A DNA stretch of 64,000 bases from Panulirus ornatus (GCF_036320965.1 NC_092225.1:75165935-75229934), one strand, 5' to 3'. Shown: positions 45,166 to 57,169, numbered from the stretch's first letter. Numbers and translations are program-made. The notes: a model not told the origin generated them from the letters alone.

Positions 45166-45171
45166 AGCTTC

Positions 45172-45995
45172 CAGCACTGGAGGGGCATGTGACACCGTCT
45201 CACAGCACTGGAGGGGCATGTGACACCGTCTCACAGCACTGGAGGGGCATGTGACACCGTCTCACAGCACTGGAGGGGCATGTGACACCGTCTCACAGCA
45301 CTAGAGGAACCTGTGACACCGTCTCACAGCACTGGAGGAACCTGTGACACCATCTCACAGCACTGGAGGAATCTGTGACACCGTCTCACAGCACTGGAGG
45401 AACCTGTGACACCGTCTCACAGCACTGGAGGGGCATGTGACACCGTCTCACAGCACTGGAGGAACCTGTGACAGCGCCTCACAGCACTGGAGGAACCTGT
45501 GACACCGTCTCACAGCACTGGAGGAACCTGTGACACCGTCTCACAGCACTGGAGGGGCATGTGACACCGTCTCACAGCACTGGAGGAACCTGTGACAGCG
45601 CCTCACAGCACTGAAGGGGCATGTGACACCGTCTCACAGCATTGGAGGAACCTGTGACACCGTCTCACAGCACTGGAGGGACGTGTGACACCGCCTCACA
45701 GCACTGGGGGGACGTGTGACGCCGCCTCACAGCACTGGAGGGACGTGCGACACCGCCTCACAGCACTGGAGGAACCTGTGACACCGTCTCACAGCACTGG
45801 AGGGGCATGTGACACAGTCTCACAGCACTGGAGGAACCTGTGACAACGCCTCACAGCACTGGAGGAACCTGTGACACCATCTCACAGCACTGGAGGGGCA
45901 TGTGACACCCTCTCACAGCACTGGAGGGACGTGCGACATCGCCTCACAGCACTGGGGGGGACATGCGACACCGCCTCACAGCGCTGGAAGGGTTT
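45172..45995. repeat. 31-bp minisatellite, about 26 copies
   Basis: Unit CAGCACTGGAGGGGCATGTG plus ACACCGTCTCA. Three main unit types (GGGGCATG, GGAACCTG and GGGACGTG) are grouped along the array, with GCCTCA replacing GTCTCA toward the right end. Confidence 0.96.
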
Positions 45996-46197
45996 ACTCC
46001 ATCGTAACTTCAGCACAACAAAGGACTTTGTTCAATGGTACGCTCACACCACTAAAGGAACCACAAAAGGATACAACAGTTTCCATACGGGGGTCTCCCG
46101 CTAACCTTATCCTACCCCCAGGGCCTACCTCACTCCCTCCCTCCCACGACACCCCGTCATTAATGCCCTCCTCCCCGTGCCCCCCTACACCACCCGG

Positions 46198-46206
46198 ACA
46201 CACACA

Positions 46207-46265
<59 letters not shown>
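46198..46265. repeat. (AC)n microsatellite
   Basis: About 33 AC units with one TACA interruption. Confidence 0.96.
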
Positions 46266-46268
<3 letters not shown>

Positions 46269-46426
46269 TAAAGACTCAGCTGAGCGTCTGAAAATATGAA
46301 ACGCCGGGTATGAAAGCCTTTCTGTGTAATCCTTTAACATTATCCATTTTATTCAAGAATTCGTCGTCGGGATAAAGCCCCAGGACTTGACGCGGGGGAG
46401 GCGGGGGATTGGGGGGGAAATATAGG

Positions 46427-46430
<4 letters not shown>

Positions 46431-46494
<64 letters not shown>
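46431..46494. repeat. (GA)n microsatellite
   Basis: About 32 uninterrupted GA units. Confidence 0.96.
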
Positions 46495-46498
<4 letters not shown>

Positions 46499-46582
46499 TC
46501 AGGCGTGCCGTGCATGTGCAAGGCTGTGTATGTTGTTGGATTTAACGACGTATCGACTGGTGACCAGCCATTAAGCCAGATA

Positions 46583-46585
<3 letters not shown>

Positions 46586-46636
<51 letters not shown>

Positions 46637-46681
46637 CACACCTTAAAAATACATCATTACACACACACACACACACACACA
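46586..46681. repeat. Two (AC)n microsatellites
   Basis: AC runs at 46587-46635 and 46661-46681, separated by CACCTTAAAAATACATCATT. Confidence 0.95.
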
Positions 46682-46913
46682 AAACTGCAGAGTTTATGCA
46701 CAAAGAGAACAGCTAAAGTACAGCGTTAGTGACTGTCTCAAACGTACGACAAACTGTGGGTCATCACATGGTCATTTATTGTTCATATTCTAAGCCAAAC
46801 AGCATTCCGTCCATTCCTGTAGCTGCTCATAACACAGGTACAGCGTTGGCGTATGGTAGGTTGCCTGTGGGTGATGAGTTCTATAAGGACATGCACCAGA
46901 CACCAGCCAGGCG

Positions 46914-46915
<2 letters not shown>

Positions 46916-46969
<54 letters not shown>
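46916..46969. repeat. (AC)n microsatellite
   Basis: About 27 AC units. Confidence 0.96.
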
Positions 46970-46970
<1 letters not shown>

Positions 46971-47085
46971 TCCTTATCGTCACGGTCCATTCTCAAGGAA
47001 CGTGAAATTATGGTTCATTAAAATTACATTGCATGTCCTGACGTCACACCATTCCATTCACACGCCACAAACTTCACTATTGTAC

Positions 47086-47090
<5 letters not shown>

Positions 47091-47130
<40 letters not shown>
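47091..47130. repeat. (TG)n microsatellite
   Basis: About 20 TG units, 120 bp from an AC run of opposite sense. Confidence 0.96.
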
Positions 47131-47131
<1 letters not shown>

Positions 47132-47175
47132 CCTCCTGCGGGGTGAGATCCCGTGTGCTAACCTGACACTACTAG

Positions 47176-47404
47176 ATTAACGTCACAATCAGTGATCGAC
47201 GACAACCATCACCACCTACACCGCCACCTCCACGATGTCCTTCTCCCGATATCGAATTCAAATGACACGTTTAAGGTTGAGGTGTGCGATCGTGATAGCT
47301 CCCGCCCGTGTTACGTGCCTCGCTGGGATGTATACCGCGTCTGCTATCCTGACCTGACCGCCGGGGCAACCTATATTTTGACCCCAGATTCGTATTCATC
47401 ATGA
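47176..47404 (+). CDS. Weak candidate terminal exon
   Basis: A frame open from an AG at about 47175 (preceded by TGCTAACCTGACACTACTAG, with a branch-like CTAAC) runs to a TGA at 47402-47404. Its later part is Cys- and aromatic-rich (FKVEVCDRDSSRPCYVPRWD). There is no ATG and no homology I recognise. Low confidence. Confidence 0.18.
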
Positions 47405-48329
47405 AAACTACTCCTTATAATGTCTTAAAGGAAATCTGATTTTCTGAGGAAAATACGACAAATTGCAGGTAATAGTTCGGGGTATTTTTCAGCTCCTCCA
47501 CTCACCGTACACCTTGCCTCATGCATAATGCTGCTTTCCCTCCGGCAGCTACTCCACTGGCGTGGTCGTACGTTCGGGCCTCATCTGGTGCTTGCCTTCA
47601 ACCAAGAGTCAACACCCAGTACACAGGTTGTGCGGTGAGTGCGACGCTTTAGCAGTGCTATCACGGCAAATGTCCCCGTAGGTACTCGTAGGTTGGAAGA
47701 TACTTACTCCTTCCTTCCTTTCCTACTCTCCCTCCCTCACCATCCCCTTGTACTCCCTACACCCCTGATCTCCCTCCCTCTATCTTTAGGCATCCCCTCC
47801 CATCATCCCTCCATCCCTACTCTGTCTCTGTACCCTCCCTCCACCGCTGGTCTCCATCCTTGGTCTCCCTCCTTCCCTAATCCCTCCACCTCTGGTCCCC
47901 TTACGTCCATAAATATATAGAAGATAATAAGGCCAGTCATGTTAAAATGTCATTTCATCCCACATATCTTTTTCACGAGTCCCGTTTTCCTCCTCTTTTA
48001 ATATCAGAACACCACAGTTCATCTCATTAATAACATCACCATGCTGGACGTAACATAACCACATCCTCAACTCTTGTCTTGGGAACGCCACATGATAATC
48101 CACAGGACAGAATCTGCCTCCCAACAGCAGGGTGGCGCCGTGCAGAGATGCCGAAGTTATTTTTCTTGTGAGAATCATTTCATATGTTCGCACAGGGGTT
48201 TTGCTCACCCTAGTACAGAGTAATGCTCACACGTCAGGACTACTTCCTCCTCCACCTATCTATTAACCACAGCGGAAGTAAAAGCCTTCCATCTCATTAA
48301 TGCTCCTGGCACCATCCCTTTCTGTACGC
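47405..48329. other. No confident gene; CT-rich tract
   Basis: 47690-47910 is a pyrimidine-rich CTCCCTCC-like tract, possibly an eroded simple repeat. The rest has no supported feature. Confidence 0.5.
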
Positions 48330-48330
48330 T

Positions 48331-48393
<63 letters not shown>
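48330..48393. repeat. Compound (TC)n (TATC)n microsatellite
   Basis: About 16 TC units followed by about eight TATC units. Confidence 0.95.
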
Positions 48394-48459
48394 GGGTATT
48401 ATCTCGGTCACTCTTGGTATAACGTGTTTCCACGTATGTCCCTGACACCCCAAAGCTAA

Positions 48460-48770
48460 AACCCACGGCAGGCGTCTGGCTGTAGCTTCAAACAGGTCTT
48501 GCTTGTGTGGAGACCCGCCACTCGCGGACTGACCGTTATGATACCTCCTCCTCCTCCCCTTCCTCCTCTCACCTCCCCCTCCCTCCTCCTGTGACCTTCC
48601 TACCTACAAAGGTCAGTTCTACGAACACCTGCAGAGCCCAGATTAATTTCTGTCTTCTTTTTCTCTTACTTTTTCATCCCCTCATCCGAGGTGGCCTTTG
48701 ACTGGGGCATGTTTTCGCCCGTGTTATGCCGGCCACAATACAAAAATGAAAGTCGATTACTAAAAATTCA
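48460..48770. repeat. Interspersed repeat, copy 2 (partner at 4430-4740)
   Basis: Shares the TGTGTGGAGACC, GGACTGACCGTTA and GTTATGCCGGCC block order with 4430-4740. Diverged; ends unresolved. Confidence 0.45.
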
Positions 48771-48929
48771 CTTTGAAATAAAAGATTATGTTTCACAAAT
48801 CAATTAAAAATATTCGAGTCATAGATTCACTAATAACTGGTATTCCAAGATACCCTCAGATGTTTCGTCCTTAAGACTCTCAAAAATGCTTTTAACAAAT
48901 TACCTCATAAAAGGCTCTTCAGTAGAATC

Positions 48930-49640
48930 AAAGCTCACGGCTCAGATGATCGGATTTGCGCATGGCCAGGGGACTGGCTCACAGAAGGACACCGTTGATG
49001 GCATCAGATGGGGAGGCGTCCAACTGCCTCGTCGTGAGAGCAGCCGGAGTACCACAAGGCTCCTCCCTGGGACCCATACTTTTCATTGTGTACATCAAAG
49101 ATCATAAGACGCGACTCGCCAGCAGAATTACGAAATTGGCCAATAACACGAAATCAGGAAATATAGCTCGGTCAGAGGCAGGCTGCCTGAAGATTCAAAG
49201 TGATTTAGACAAGGTGATGGAAGTTGTAAGACACGCGAGAAAGGAACTTCAGCGTAAATTGATGCATAGTAATGCATTTTGGCGGTTATCAACCAAGAAT
49301 ATAGAATGTTCGGCAATCCTTTATTACAAGTAAGGGAAGAAAACGATTTTGTGGTGGCTATCAGTAATTAACTAAGAGACGAAAAACAGTACATAACTGC
49401 ATATACTACATCCAACATGATGCTAGGCTCCACAGCTAGAAACATTAACTATACAACAGAGGGCACAATACTCACTCTGTAACCTCGTCAGGCCTCAACT
49501 GCAATACAGAGTTCATTTCTAGTCATGAAATTTGATCAAAGATGGAAAAAAATAAACGAATTCAGAGAGGAGCAACAAAACTCATTAAAACACTCGGGGA
49601 TAAGCCTTTACAAAAGAGACTGAGAAACCTATGAAACCTT
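48930..49640 (+). mobile_element. CR1/L2-like LINE remnant
   Basis: A 125-codon plus frame (48956-49333) carries GVPQGSSLGPILFIVYIKDH (RT motif B), a damaged LANNTKSGN (motif C region, normally ADDTK) and a KIQSDLDKVMEVV helix. Downstream, about 49420-49640, are further CR1/L2-like traces (KINRIQRGATKLIKTLGDKP). The catalytic Asp pair is lost, so the copy is inactive. Confidence 0.7.
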
Positions 49641-50104
49641 ATAAAAGTGTTCTCTACAAAAACTTATTCTCTCTCTTAAAAGAAAAAAAAAGCCTGAGAC
49701 TCAGAGGAGAATTTATAAAAGTTATCAATACACTAAATAACTCTGACAAAAAAAAAAATCCATGACACCAGATAAGAGATTCAACGACCAGAAATAACCA
49801 GAAATTAAAAGCAAAATGAAAGAAAAACGAGGGCCGACGTTTTTTCAGTTGTAGAGTTGTATTCATTGATACTATGGAGTTTGAAAACCACTAGAACCTA
49901 ATTGCTATTCAAAGCTTTTTAGCATAAAAAATATATCTAAAACTTAAAACTGTTTGTAGCTTATACGTTAGCCTTCTGTAAAAGATATCCACATACCTAA
50001 AAACTATCTACATACAACCATACGATGTGGTTTCCTATCAAAAATTCATCAGTCTATTTACACAGACATATTGTACATTTTTCCAATAGTTTTACTCTTA
50101 TCTT

Positions 50105-50193
<89 letters not shown>
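50105..50193. repeat. (TA)n microsatellite
   Basis: About 44 TA units with one CATA interruption near 50121. Confidence 0.96.
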
Positions 50194-50195
<2 letters not shown>

Positions 50196-51600
50196 TATCT
50201 GGCTCTTAATTTCCTTTATCATCAGCAGTCGTCACACATACCGGGTCAGGTCTTCCTCTCCATCACGTGACCAGAGGTCAACACAGTAGGACCAATCGTC
50301 AGTCGACGAATCATGGTCTCAAAATGGCGATTCCTGTTGAAGGAGGAACGCCATACTTCAACATGTCACTTTATCTTCTGTAGTTTGTTTATTCTTGTGG
50401 GGGTCCCAGGTCCCATCCAGCTTGTGGCCCAGGGACATCTAACATTTATCATGATCATAAAACCATCATGAAATCATGGTTAGATGTGGCTCTTATATAC
50501 ACAGTAATAGACATTGCTGCTTTCGCCTCAACTTGTCCACGACACCCTAACAGAATTCTACGCTCTTATGCCTTTATGCCTACAAAACACTTGAGTGTAT
50601 ATTACCACCGTATGTAATGTATACAAAGATGATAAGTCAAGGCAAAACAAATACTTTAGTGATACGTTTTATCAGTAAATAGGCCTTTTTCAACATCAGA
50701 GTTAAGCCTGCTATAAAAAAAAATGCAGTTTGAACAGGGAGATTTCAAGTCATACTTTCCTATAAAATTTCCACGTCAGTATACTTTCTCCATTCTCTTT
50801 AGTAATCCTTCTCAGTGTCTTTCTCCCTTCAGGTGTTGAGCCGGAGGACGTGGTGGATGGGGAGGTTCCATCTGCTCAACTATCCCGTCTCCAACTACAG
50901 ATAAGATGACCTCGTCATGGACCAACGGGTCTCCAGTCGCATGTCCCTCCCAGTACCCTCTCCCGTTCTGCTGCCCTCATCATTCCACCCCTGCACCACG
51001 TCTCCCTCTCTATTCTCCTTCTATCTCTGGTCTCCCTCCCTACTTCTCTTTACTCTCCCCTTCCAACCTGGCCTCCCTCCTGCCGTTGCCACCTCCCTCT
51101 ATAATTCATGTCAGTCCGGGATTACGGAAGCAAAGTGTTTATTAAAGCGGCCGTCCCTCACTTCCTTCCACGTTTCATCCACTAAAGCGGGTTCAACCAT
51201 CAGACCTGGTTCATCCGACCAGACCTTCCTCATCCACTAGAACGGGCTCAACCCCCAGACTTGGTTCATCCACCAGAACTAGTTCATCCACCAGAGCTGG
51301 ATGATCCAGTGCTCCTAGCTCATTCACCAGACCTGGCTCATCCGCTAGACTTGCCTCAGCCAGTGTCCCTCACTCACCCACCAGTGCTCCTGACTCACCC
51401 ACTTCCTGAATGTGAATACTTGTTACCAGCTCCTCGTGTTGCCTTGTGTGAGACATGAGATCTATTTCGAGTATCTCAACCATCGAGCATGGCTTCTGAT
51501 TACCATCATTACTGCCTCATCATCTAAATCACCCTGTTATCAAAGCATATAGTCATATACTGTCTACAGACACCTATACGTATAGACACAGACACACACA
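50194..51600. other. No confident gene; eroded tandem sequence at 51175-51400
   Basis: 50940-51120 is CT-rich. 51175-51400 has drifting CATCCACCAGACCTGGTTCA units of about 21 bp. No coding exon is supported. Confidence 0.5.
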
Positions 51601-51608
51601 ATATAGTG

Positions 51609-51610
<2 letters not shown>

Positions 51611-51656
<46 letters not shown>

Positions 51657-51682
51657 TTATATATATATATATATATATATAT
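51611..51682. repeat. (TA)n microsatellite, two runs
   Basis: TA runs separated by GTG TTA at 51653-51658. Confidence 0.95.
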
Positions 51683-51786
51683 TGGAAAGGATCACAATTT
51701 TGCGCGTGATCAAGATATTCCTACGATTCCACGGGGAAAATGAAACACGAAAAGTTTCGTGTTTCATTATCCCCGTGGACTCATAG

Positions 51787-51793
<7 letters not shown>
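51683..51793. repeat. Interspersed repeat, copy 2, forming a palindrome with 38-bp arms
   Basis: 51715-51752 and 51755-51792 are inverted copies with about four mismatches and a 2-bp centre (AAACACGAAA, AG, TTTCGTGTTT). Left of it, GGAAAGGATCACAATTTTGC continues the unit. Copy 1 at 21238 contains one arm only. Confidence 0.8.

Positions 51794-51855
<62 letters not shown>
51789..51855. repeat. (TA)n microsatellite
   Basis: About 33 TA units abutting the palindrome. Confidence 0.95.
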
Positions 51856-51857
<2 letters not shown>

Positions 51858-53110
51858 CACCATACTTTAGGGTGGTATACGGTAGATCCTTCTGGAACAA
51901 CCGTCCCACAACATCACTCTACACTCCAGTGAACCAGAAGCGCACAATTCTCAATATATCTCTCCACCTCATCAGCAACCTTCCCTTACCTTAACCTTAA
52001 ATCTTTTCCTTCAAGAACAGTTTTTCGGCTCCTCGTTATTTTCGTCTTTCTCACCTGGTCACACCACCTGACAGCCGTCTGCTCCACAGCTACTACTATT
52101 CCCTCCCTCTGTGATGCTCTCCTGCGTACATCATTTCTGAGAGTGAGGATTCACTCTGGAGGGGTCGTCACCTGCATTTACGCACACTATGACCACGTCC
52201 GCCTGGGGGATGCTACCATACGGCCCCTGATGCCAGAGAGGGAACTCTCGAGGGAGAACATTACTTGATTGTGCATCTTCAGTACACTTAAAAGGTAGTG
52301 TTGTCTGATCCCTACAGCGAGGGCATCTCTAGTGCTGCTAAGCCATCAAAATAAGGCGATATCGCGTGCACTGTAGACAACATACGAGTCGCTCTATCTC
52401 TGTCGGTGCTCGAGTAACACATCACTGCAACCTCAGGTGTAATCTGGTCACTGCTGGAGGTAAGCGAAGACTCACTGTGTCTCGTCTGTTAAAACAATCT
52501 ATTGTTAAACTTTTGCCCACCGGGTAGAAGTATGGTGTTACCGGACTCCGCCTGCAGGAGGTTATATCGCAAGTGAAGAGTCACCTCTGGCAAAGCAGCA
52601 TCATTGAAATACAGTCTCGTCAAAGAACTTCTCTCACCCTAAGGGATTCTGCTACATTTCCCTGCTACTGGAAGTAACGCAGCCATGGGATGCAGGAACC
52701 TGAAGAGAGGTGCTGGGCAACACCAGGAATCTTTCATAGAAATTGGTCCTGGGGTGATTATATAAATATATAAATAACACAAAACAGGGAGTATATGCAG
52801 CTGTTTCATCAGGCATACGTACTTGCAGCAATGTCTAGTTAACAGAGGAGTGTCTAGCATCGTGCACTCAGCAGAGCAACACGTTACGTGGAAATCCATG
52901 AAAGTCCCATTATAGATAATTGTCTCATCAGCTGACCCGACCCTCGTCCAGTCACTAGTGTCATATAGCCAGTCGTGGCTCTACAGGCCTAGCCTCCTGT
53001 GATGGTCGTAAGCCCCTGACATACTGTTATGTTGAGGGCGACCAGGGCTGCGTGTACACTCCCTCCCCTGGCACCAGCCCAACACTCCACGACTCTTACT
53101 TATATCACAA
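51856..53110. other. No confident gene
   Basis: 51880-52110 has a C/T-rich character like eroded LINE antisense sequence, without assignable motifs. No supported feature. Confidence 0.45.
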
Positions 53111-53112
53111 GT

Positions 53113-53385
53113 TTAACGTGTTGAATCCAGATACTTAAATCCTGAACATACACCCAAGTGGTATACAAGGTAGGATATGCTTGCCTGATGGGCCGTGGTG
53201 GACCAGGTATGCCCGCCTGATGGAATACAATCAGGAGACAACACAAACACGGGGGACGACGTGATCGCCCGAGGCACCACCGTGTGGGGCCACACATATT
53301 GGCGCGGCGGCTCGTTCACAGGAGTGGAGTCGTACATCAGGAGGCGACAAACGTTATCGTTCACGTCAGGTTCACCGCCACGCAA
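53113..53385 (-). CDS. Weak candidate coding exon (minus frame preferred)
   Basis: This non-repetitive frame is open for about 90 codons, with G/C at roughly two thirds of third positions in its central 55 codons (for example DVNDNVCRLLMYDS). The opposite strand is also open (53195-53443, ending in TAA). Splice sites are not clear on either strand; an ATG at about 53343 could start the minus frame. I do not recognise a family. Confidence 0.25.
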   Translation of the reverse strand: MRGGEPDVNDNVCRLLMYDSTPVNEPPRQYVWPHTVVPRAITSSPVFVLSPDCIPSGGHTWSTTAHQASISYLVYHLGVCSGFKYLDSTR

Positions 53386-53443
53386 TGATCAGGGGAACGC
53401 TTCCCCACAGATGCTGATGGCTGCTCTCCACCCCCCGGCGTAA

Positions 53444-54625
53444 ATGGTCCGCGTCCCGCCGTCAGCTAAATTACTTCTCAATTTCATTTTGGATGTAAGA
53501 ATTTCATCTTATCCTCCAGGGATGGGTAGCGCGTCAACTTATATTCATTTTATAGCCATGTGGGACAGTAAGGGAGGCGTCTGCCGCTGTCTGTGTGTCT
53601 ATGTGAGTATAGTAATAATTCGGCAGGGGAGGGCGTCAGCAGGTGTCATGTTCGCCATCTGCTGAGCTCGTCAAACCGGGTCCTCACTTGAAGAGATGGG
53701 AAGTCAAGATTTCCAGTGTATTAAGGATGGATGTCGACACAAAGTGGAGTGGACGTGACGACTGTAACATATGACACGTTAACCATCTTACATAGAGAGG
53801 TTGGTCAGGTGTCAGCTGGGCAGAGCCAGGATCCGGCGTGAGGCTCAGCACCTGGATTGGGTGAGGCTCTTCTGCCAATTATGAAGATATTTCTGGTCAC
53901 TATAAGGTCACGACAACTCAGTAGATGACATACAAGTCGTCCATAACTCAAGGTGTTTTCATCAGTTTTCGTGTTCCACTAACTCGTCTATGGTAATCTG
54001 CTGCTGACAACGAGTAACCACAGATGACTATCAACTACGGAAATTTCTCGTACAAAGACGAAGTGTTCATGTTGAGGCGAGTCAAAGAGGAGACTGAACG
54101 TGTCAAGATATTAAGCAGATATCCGTTCCAAGGAGCCACAGACGTCTCCAACATCTTTTAACAATACAAAGGAAGTAAATGATATTTCCGTAAGAGGTCA
54201 GTCCAAACCATAAGAAAATTTGTCACATAATCCTCAACACAGACAAGATTCTGTTTAACACAAGTTTGTATGATTCCACAACAATGGAAGCAAGTGGTCA
54301 GGTTGTGAGCACTTCTGACCATCGGGTTAAAAACCTCACAGATTCAACACCTTAAGTTGGGAACTCGGCTTCAGATGTGGAGGGACGCCTTGACCTGTGT
54401 GACCTCATCCTGACCAATCCTGTAGCAGACCCGGGAACCCTCGGTGCGAGACTCCCCCAGGGAGACGCATCATCCATCATCCATGGCAGACCAGAGGATG
54501 TGGGTCAGAGGAAAGTGGAAGGTACTACACACTAGACTACGTACTTCCCGTAAACTGAAGAGCTTGTGTCACTGTAGACAAAACATCACATACAAATGAA
54601 GGATCTTGGCACGTGGCAGCGTCCG
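53444..54625. other. No gene seen
   Basis: No tandem repeat, transposon motif or coding signal could be supported. Confidence 0.5.
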
Positions 54626-54629
54626 TATC

Positions 54630-54860
54630 ATTCGAAATCTTTTTCACTCCATCATTCTATCTCCAATTTAGTCTCCCGCTTCTCCTTGTTCCCTCCACCT
54701 CTGACATATATCCTCTCTGTCAACCTATTCTCTCATGCACTCCATATATGCAGACCATTTCAGCACATCCTCTTCAGCTCTCTCAACCACACTCTTCTGA
54801 TTACCACACCTCCCTCTTACCATTAAATTACTTACGTGATCAAACTACCTCATTACACAC
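54630..54860 (-). mobile_element. Diverged C-terminal fragment of the RTE-like LINE
   Basis: The plus strand (AATCTTTTTCACTCCATCAT, then CCTCCACCTCTGACATATAT and CTCTCAACCACACTCTTCTG) is a diverged antisense match to 55290-55520. It is truncated at both ends. Confidence 0.7.
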
Positions 54861-54884
54861 ACACACACATTTTTTTTCCATGCT

Positions 54885-54955
54885 TAATCTCTTTTTCCCG
54901 CGTTAGCGAGGCAGCGTCAGGAACAGACTGAGAAAGGGCACATCCATCCTCTAGG
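54885..54955 (-). mobile_element. Variant LINE/SINE 3' tail fragment
   Basis: TTTTTCCCGCGTTAGCGAGG, CAGCGTCAGGAACAGACTGA, GAAAGGGC matches the tail shared by the SINE-like element and the old LINE copy at 23260-23315. Followed by an AC microsatellite. Confidence 0.55.
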
Positions 54956-54963
54956 TGTGTCAT

Positions 54964-54966
<3 letters not shown>

Positions 54967-54995
<29 letters not shown>

Positions 54996-54998
54996 CCA
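54967..54998. repeat. (AC)n microsatellite
   Basis: About 16 AC units with one CCCA interruption. Confidence 0.93.
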
Positions 54999-55024
54999 CA
55001 CATATATATCTTTTTTTTTTCTTT

Positions 55025-57094
55025 TTTTTTGCCGCTGTCTCCCGCGTTTGCGAGGTAGCGCAAGGAAACTGACGAAAGAAATGGCCCAACCCACCCCCAT
55101 ACACATGTATATACATACGTCCACACACGCAAATATACATACCTACACAGCTTCCCATGGTTTACCCCAGACGCTTCACATGCCCTGATTCAATCCACTG
55201 ACAGCACGTCAACCCCCGGTATACCACATCGATCCAATTCACTCTATTCCTTGCCCTCCTTTCACCCTCCTGCATGTTCAGGCCCCGATCACACAAAATC
55301 TTTTTCACTCCATCTTTCCACCTCCAATTTGGTCTCCCACTTCTCCTCGTTCCCTCCACCTCCGACACATACATCCTCTTGGTCAATCTTTCCTCACTCA
55401 TTCTCTCCATGTGACCAAACCATTTCAAAACACCCTCTTCTGCTCTCTCAGCCACGTTCTTTTTATTTCCACACATCTCTCTTACCCTTACGTTACTCAC
55501 TCGATCAAACCACCTCACACCACACATTGTCCTCAAACATCTCATTTCCAGCACATCCATCCTCCTGCGCACAACTCTATCCATAGCCCACGCCTCGCAA
55601 CCATACAACATTGTTGGAACCACTATTCCCTCAAACATACCCATTTTTGCTTTCCGAGATAATGTTCTCGACTACCACACATTCTTCAAGGCTCCCAGGA
55701 TTTTCGCCCCCTCCCCCACCCTATGATCCACTTACGCTTCCATGGTTCCATCCGCTGCCAGATCCACTCCTAGATATCTAAAACACTTTACTTCCTCCAG
55801 TTTTTCTCCATTCAAACTTACCTCCCAGTTGACTTGACCCTCAACCCTACTGTACCTAATAACCTTGCTCTTATTCACATTTACTCTTAACTTTCTTCTT
55901 TCACACACTTTACCAAACTCAGTCACCAGCTTTTGCAGTTTCTCACATGAATCAGCCACCAGCGCTGTATCATCAGCGAACAACAACTGACTCACTTCCC
56001 AAGCTCTCTCATCCCCAACAGACTTCATACTTGCCCCTCTTTCCAAAACTCTTGCATTCACCACCCTAACAACCCCATCCATAAACAAATTAAACAACCA
56101 TGGAGACATCACACACCCCTGCCGCAAACCTACATTCTCTGAGAACCAATCACTTTCCTCTCTTCCTACACGTACACATGCCTTACATCCTCGATAAAAA
56201 CTTTCCACTGCTTCTAACAACTTACCTCCCACACCATATATTCTTAATACCTTCCCCAGAGTATCTCTATCAACTCTATCATATGCCTTCTCCAAATCCA
56301 TAAATGCTACATACAAATCCCTTTGCTTTTCTAAGCATTTCTCACATACATTCTTCAAAGCAAACACCTGATCCACACATCCTCTACCACTTCTGAAACC
56401 ACACTGCTCTTCCCCAGTCTGATGCTCTGTACATGCCTTCACCCTCTCAATCAATACCCTCCCATATAATTTACCAGGAATACTCAACAAACTTATACCT
56501 CTGTAATTTGAGCACTCACTCTTATCCCCTTTGCCTTTGTACAATGGCACTATGCACGCATTCCGCCAATCCTCAGGCACGTCACCATGAGTCATACATA
56601 CATTAAATAACCTTACCAACCAGTCAATAATACAGTCACCCTCTTTTTTAATAAATTCCACTGCAATACCATCCAAACCTGCTGCCTTGCCGGCTTTCAT
56701 CTTCCGCAAAGCTTTTACTACCTCTTCTCTGTTTACCAAATCATTTTCCCTAACCCTCTCACTTTGCACACCACCTCGACCAAAACACCCTATATCTGCC
56801 ACTCTATCATCAAACACATTCAACAAACCTTCAAAATACTCACTCCATCTCTTCTCACATCACCACTACTTGTTATCACCTCCCCATTTGCGCCCTTCAC
56901 TGAAGTTCCCATTTGCTCCCTTGTCTTACGCACTTTAATTACCTCCTTCCAGAACATCTTTTTATTCTCCCTAAAATTTAATGATACTCTCTCACCCCAA
57001 CTCTCATTTGCCCTCTTTTTCACCTCTTGCACCTTTCTCTTGACCTCCTGTCTCTTTCTTTTATACATCTCCCACTCAATTGCATTTTTTCCCC

Positions 57095-57098
<4 letters not shown>
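55025..57098 (-). mobile_element. RTE-like LINE, copy 4, most complete
   Basis: On the minus strand it extends from the region before RT (about 57098) through the whole RT and C-terminal domains to the 3' terminus (GCCGCTGTCTCCCGCGTTTG on the plus strand at 55030). The endonuclease is missing because the copy is cut at 57098 by a TA tract and LINE copy 5. The 3' end is followed by a T-rich (A tail) stretch at 55011-55030. Confidence 0.88.
55162..57090 (-). pseudogene. LINE ORF2: full RT region with two stops and frameshifts
   Basis: In order on the minus strand: the NFRENKKMFWKEV linker (about 56985), RT block AGLDGIAVEFIKKEG (about 56690), SNYRGISLLSIPGKLY (about 56500), DLYVAFMDLEKAYDRV (motif A), GLRQGCVMSPWLFNL (motif B), FADD (55980-55969) and the C-terminal GRPNWRWKDG. 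Lesions: a frameshift at about 56826-56855; TAA at 55734-55732 replacing Glu; TAG at 55674-55672 replacing Lys; and an extra base near the normal end at about 55215, which extends the frame to 55162. The catalytic Asp residues are kept, but the copy cannot make a full protein. Confidence 0.82.

Positions 57099-57099
<1 letters not shown>

Positions 57100-57161
<62 letters not shown>
57100..57161. repeat. (TA)n microsatellite between two LINE copies
   Basis: About 30 TA units then a T-rich stretch leading into the 3' end of LINE copy 5. Confidence 0.95.
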
Positions 57162-57162
<1 letters not shown>

Positions 57163-57169
57163 TTTATTT

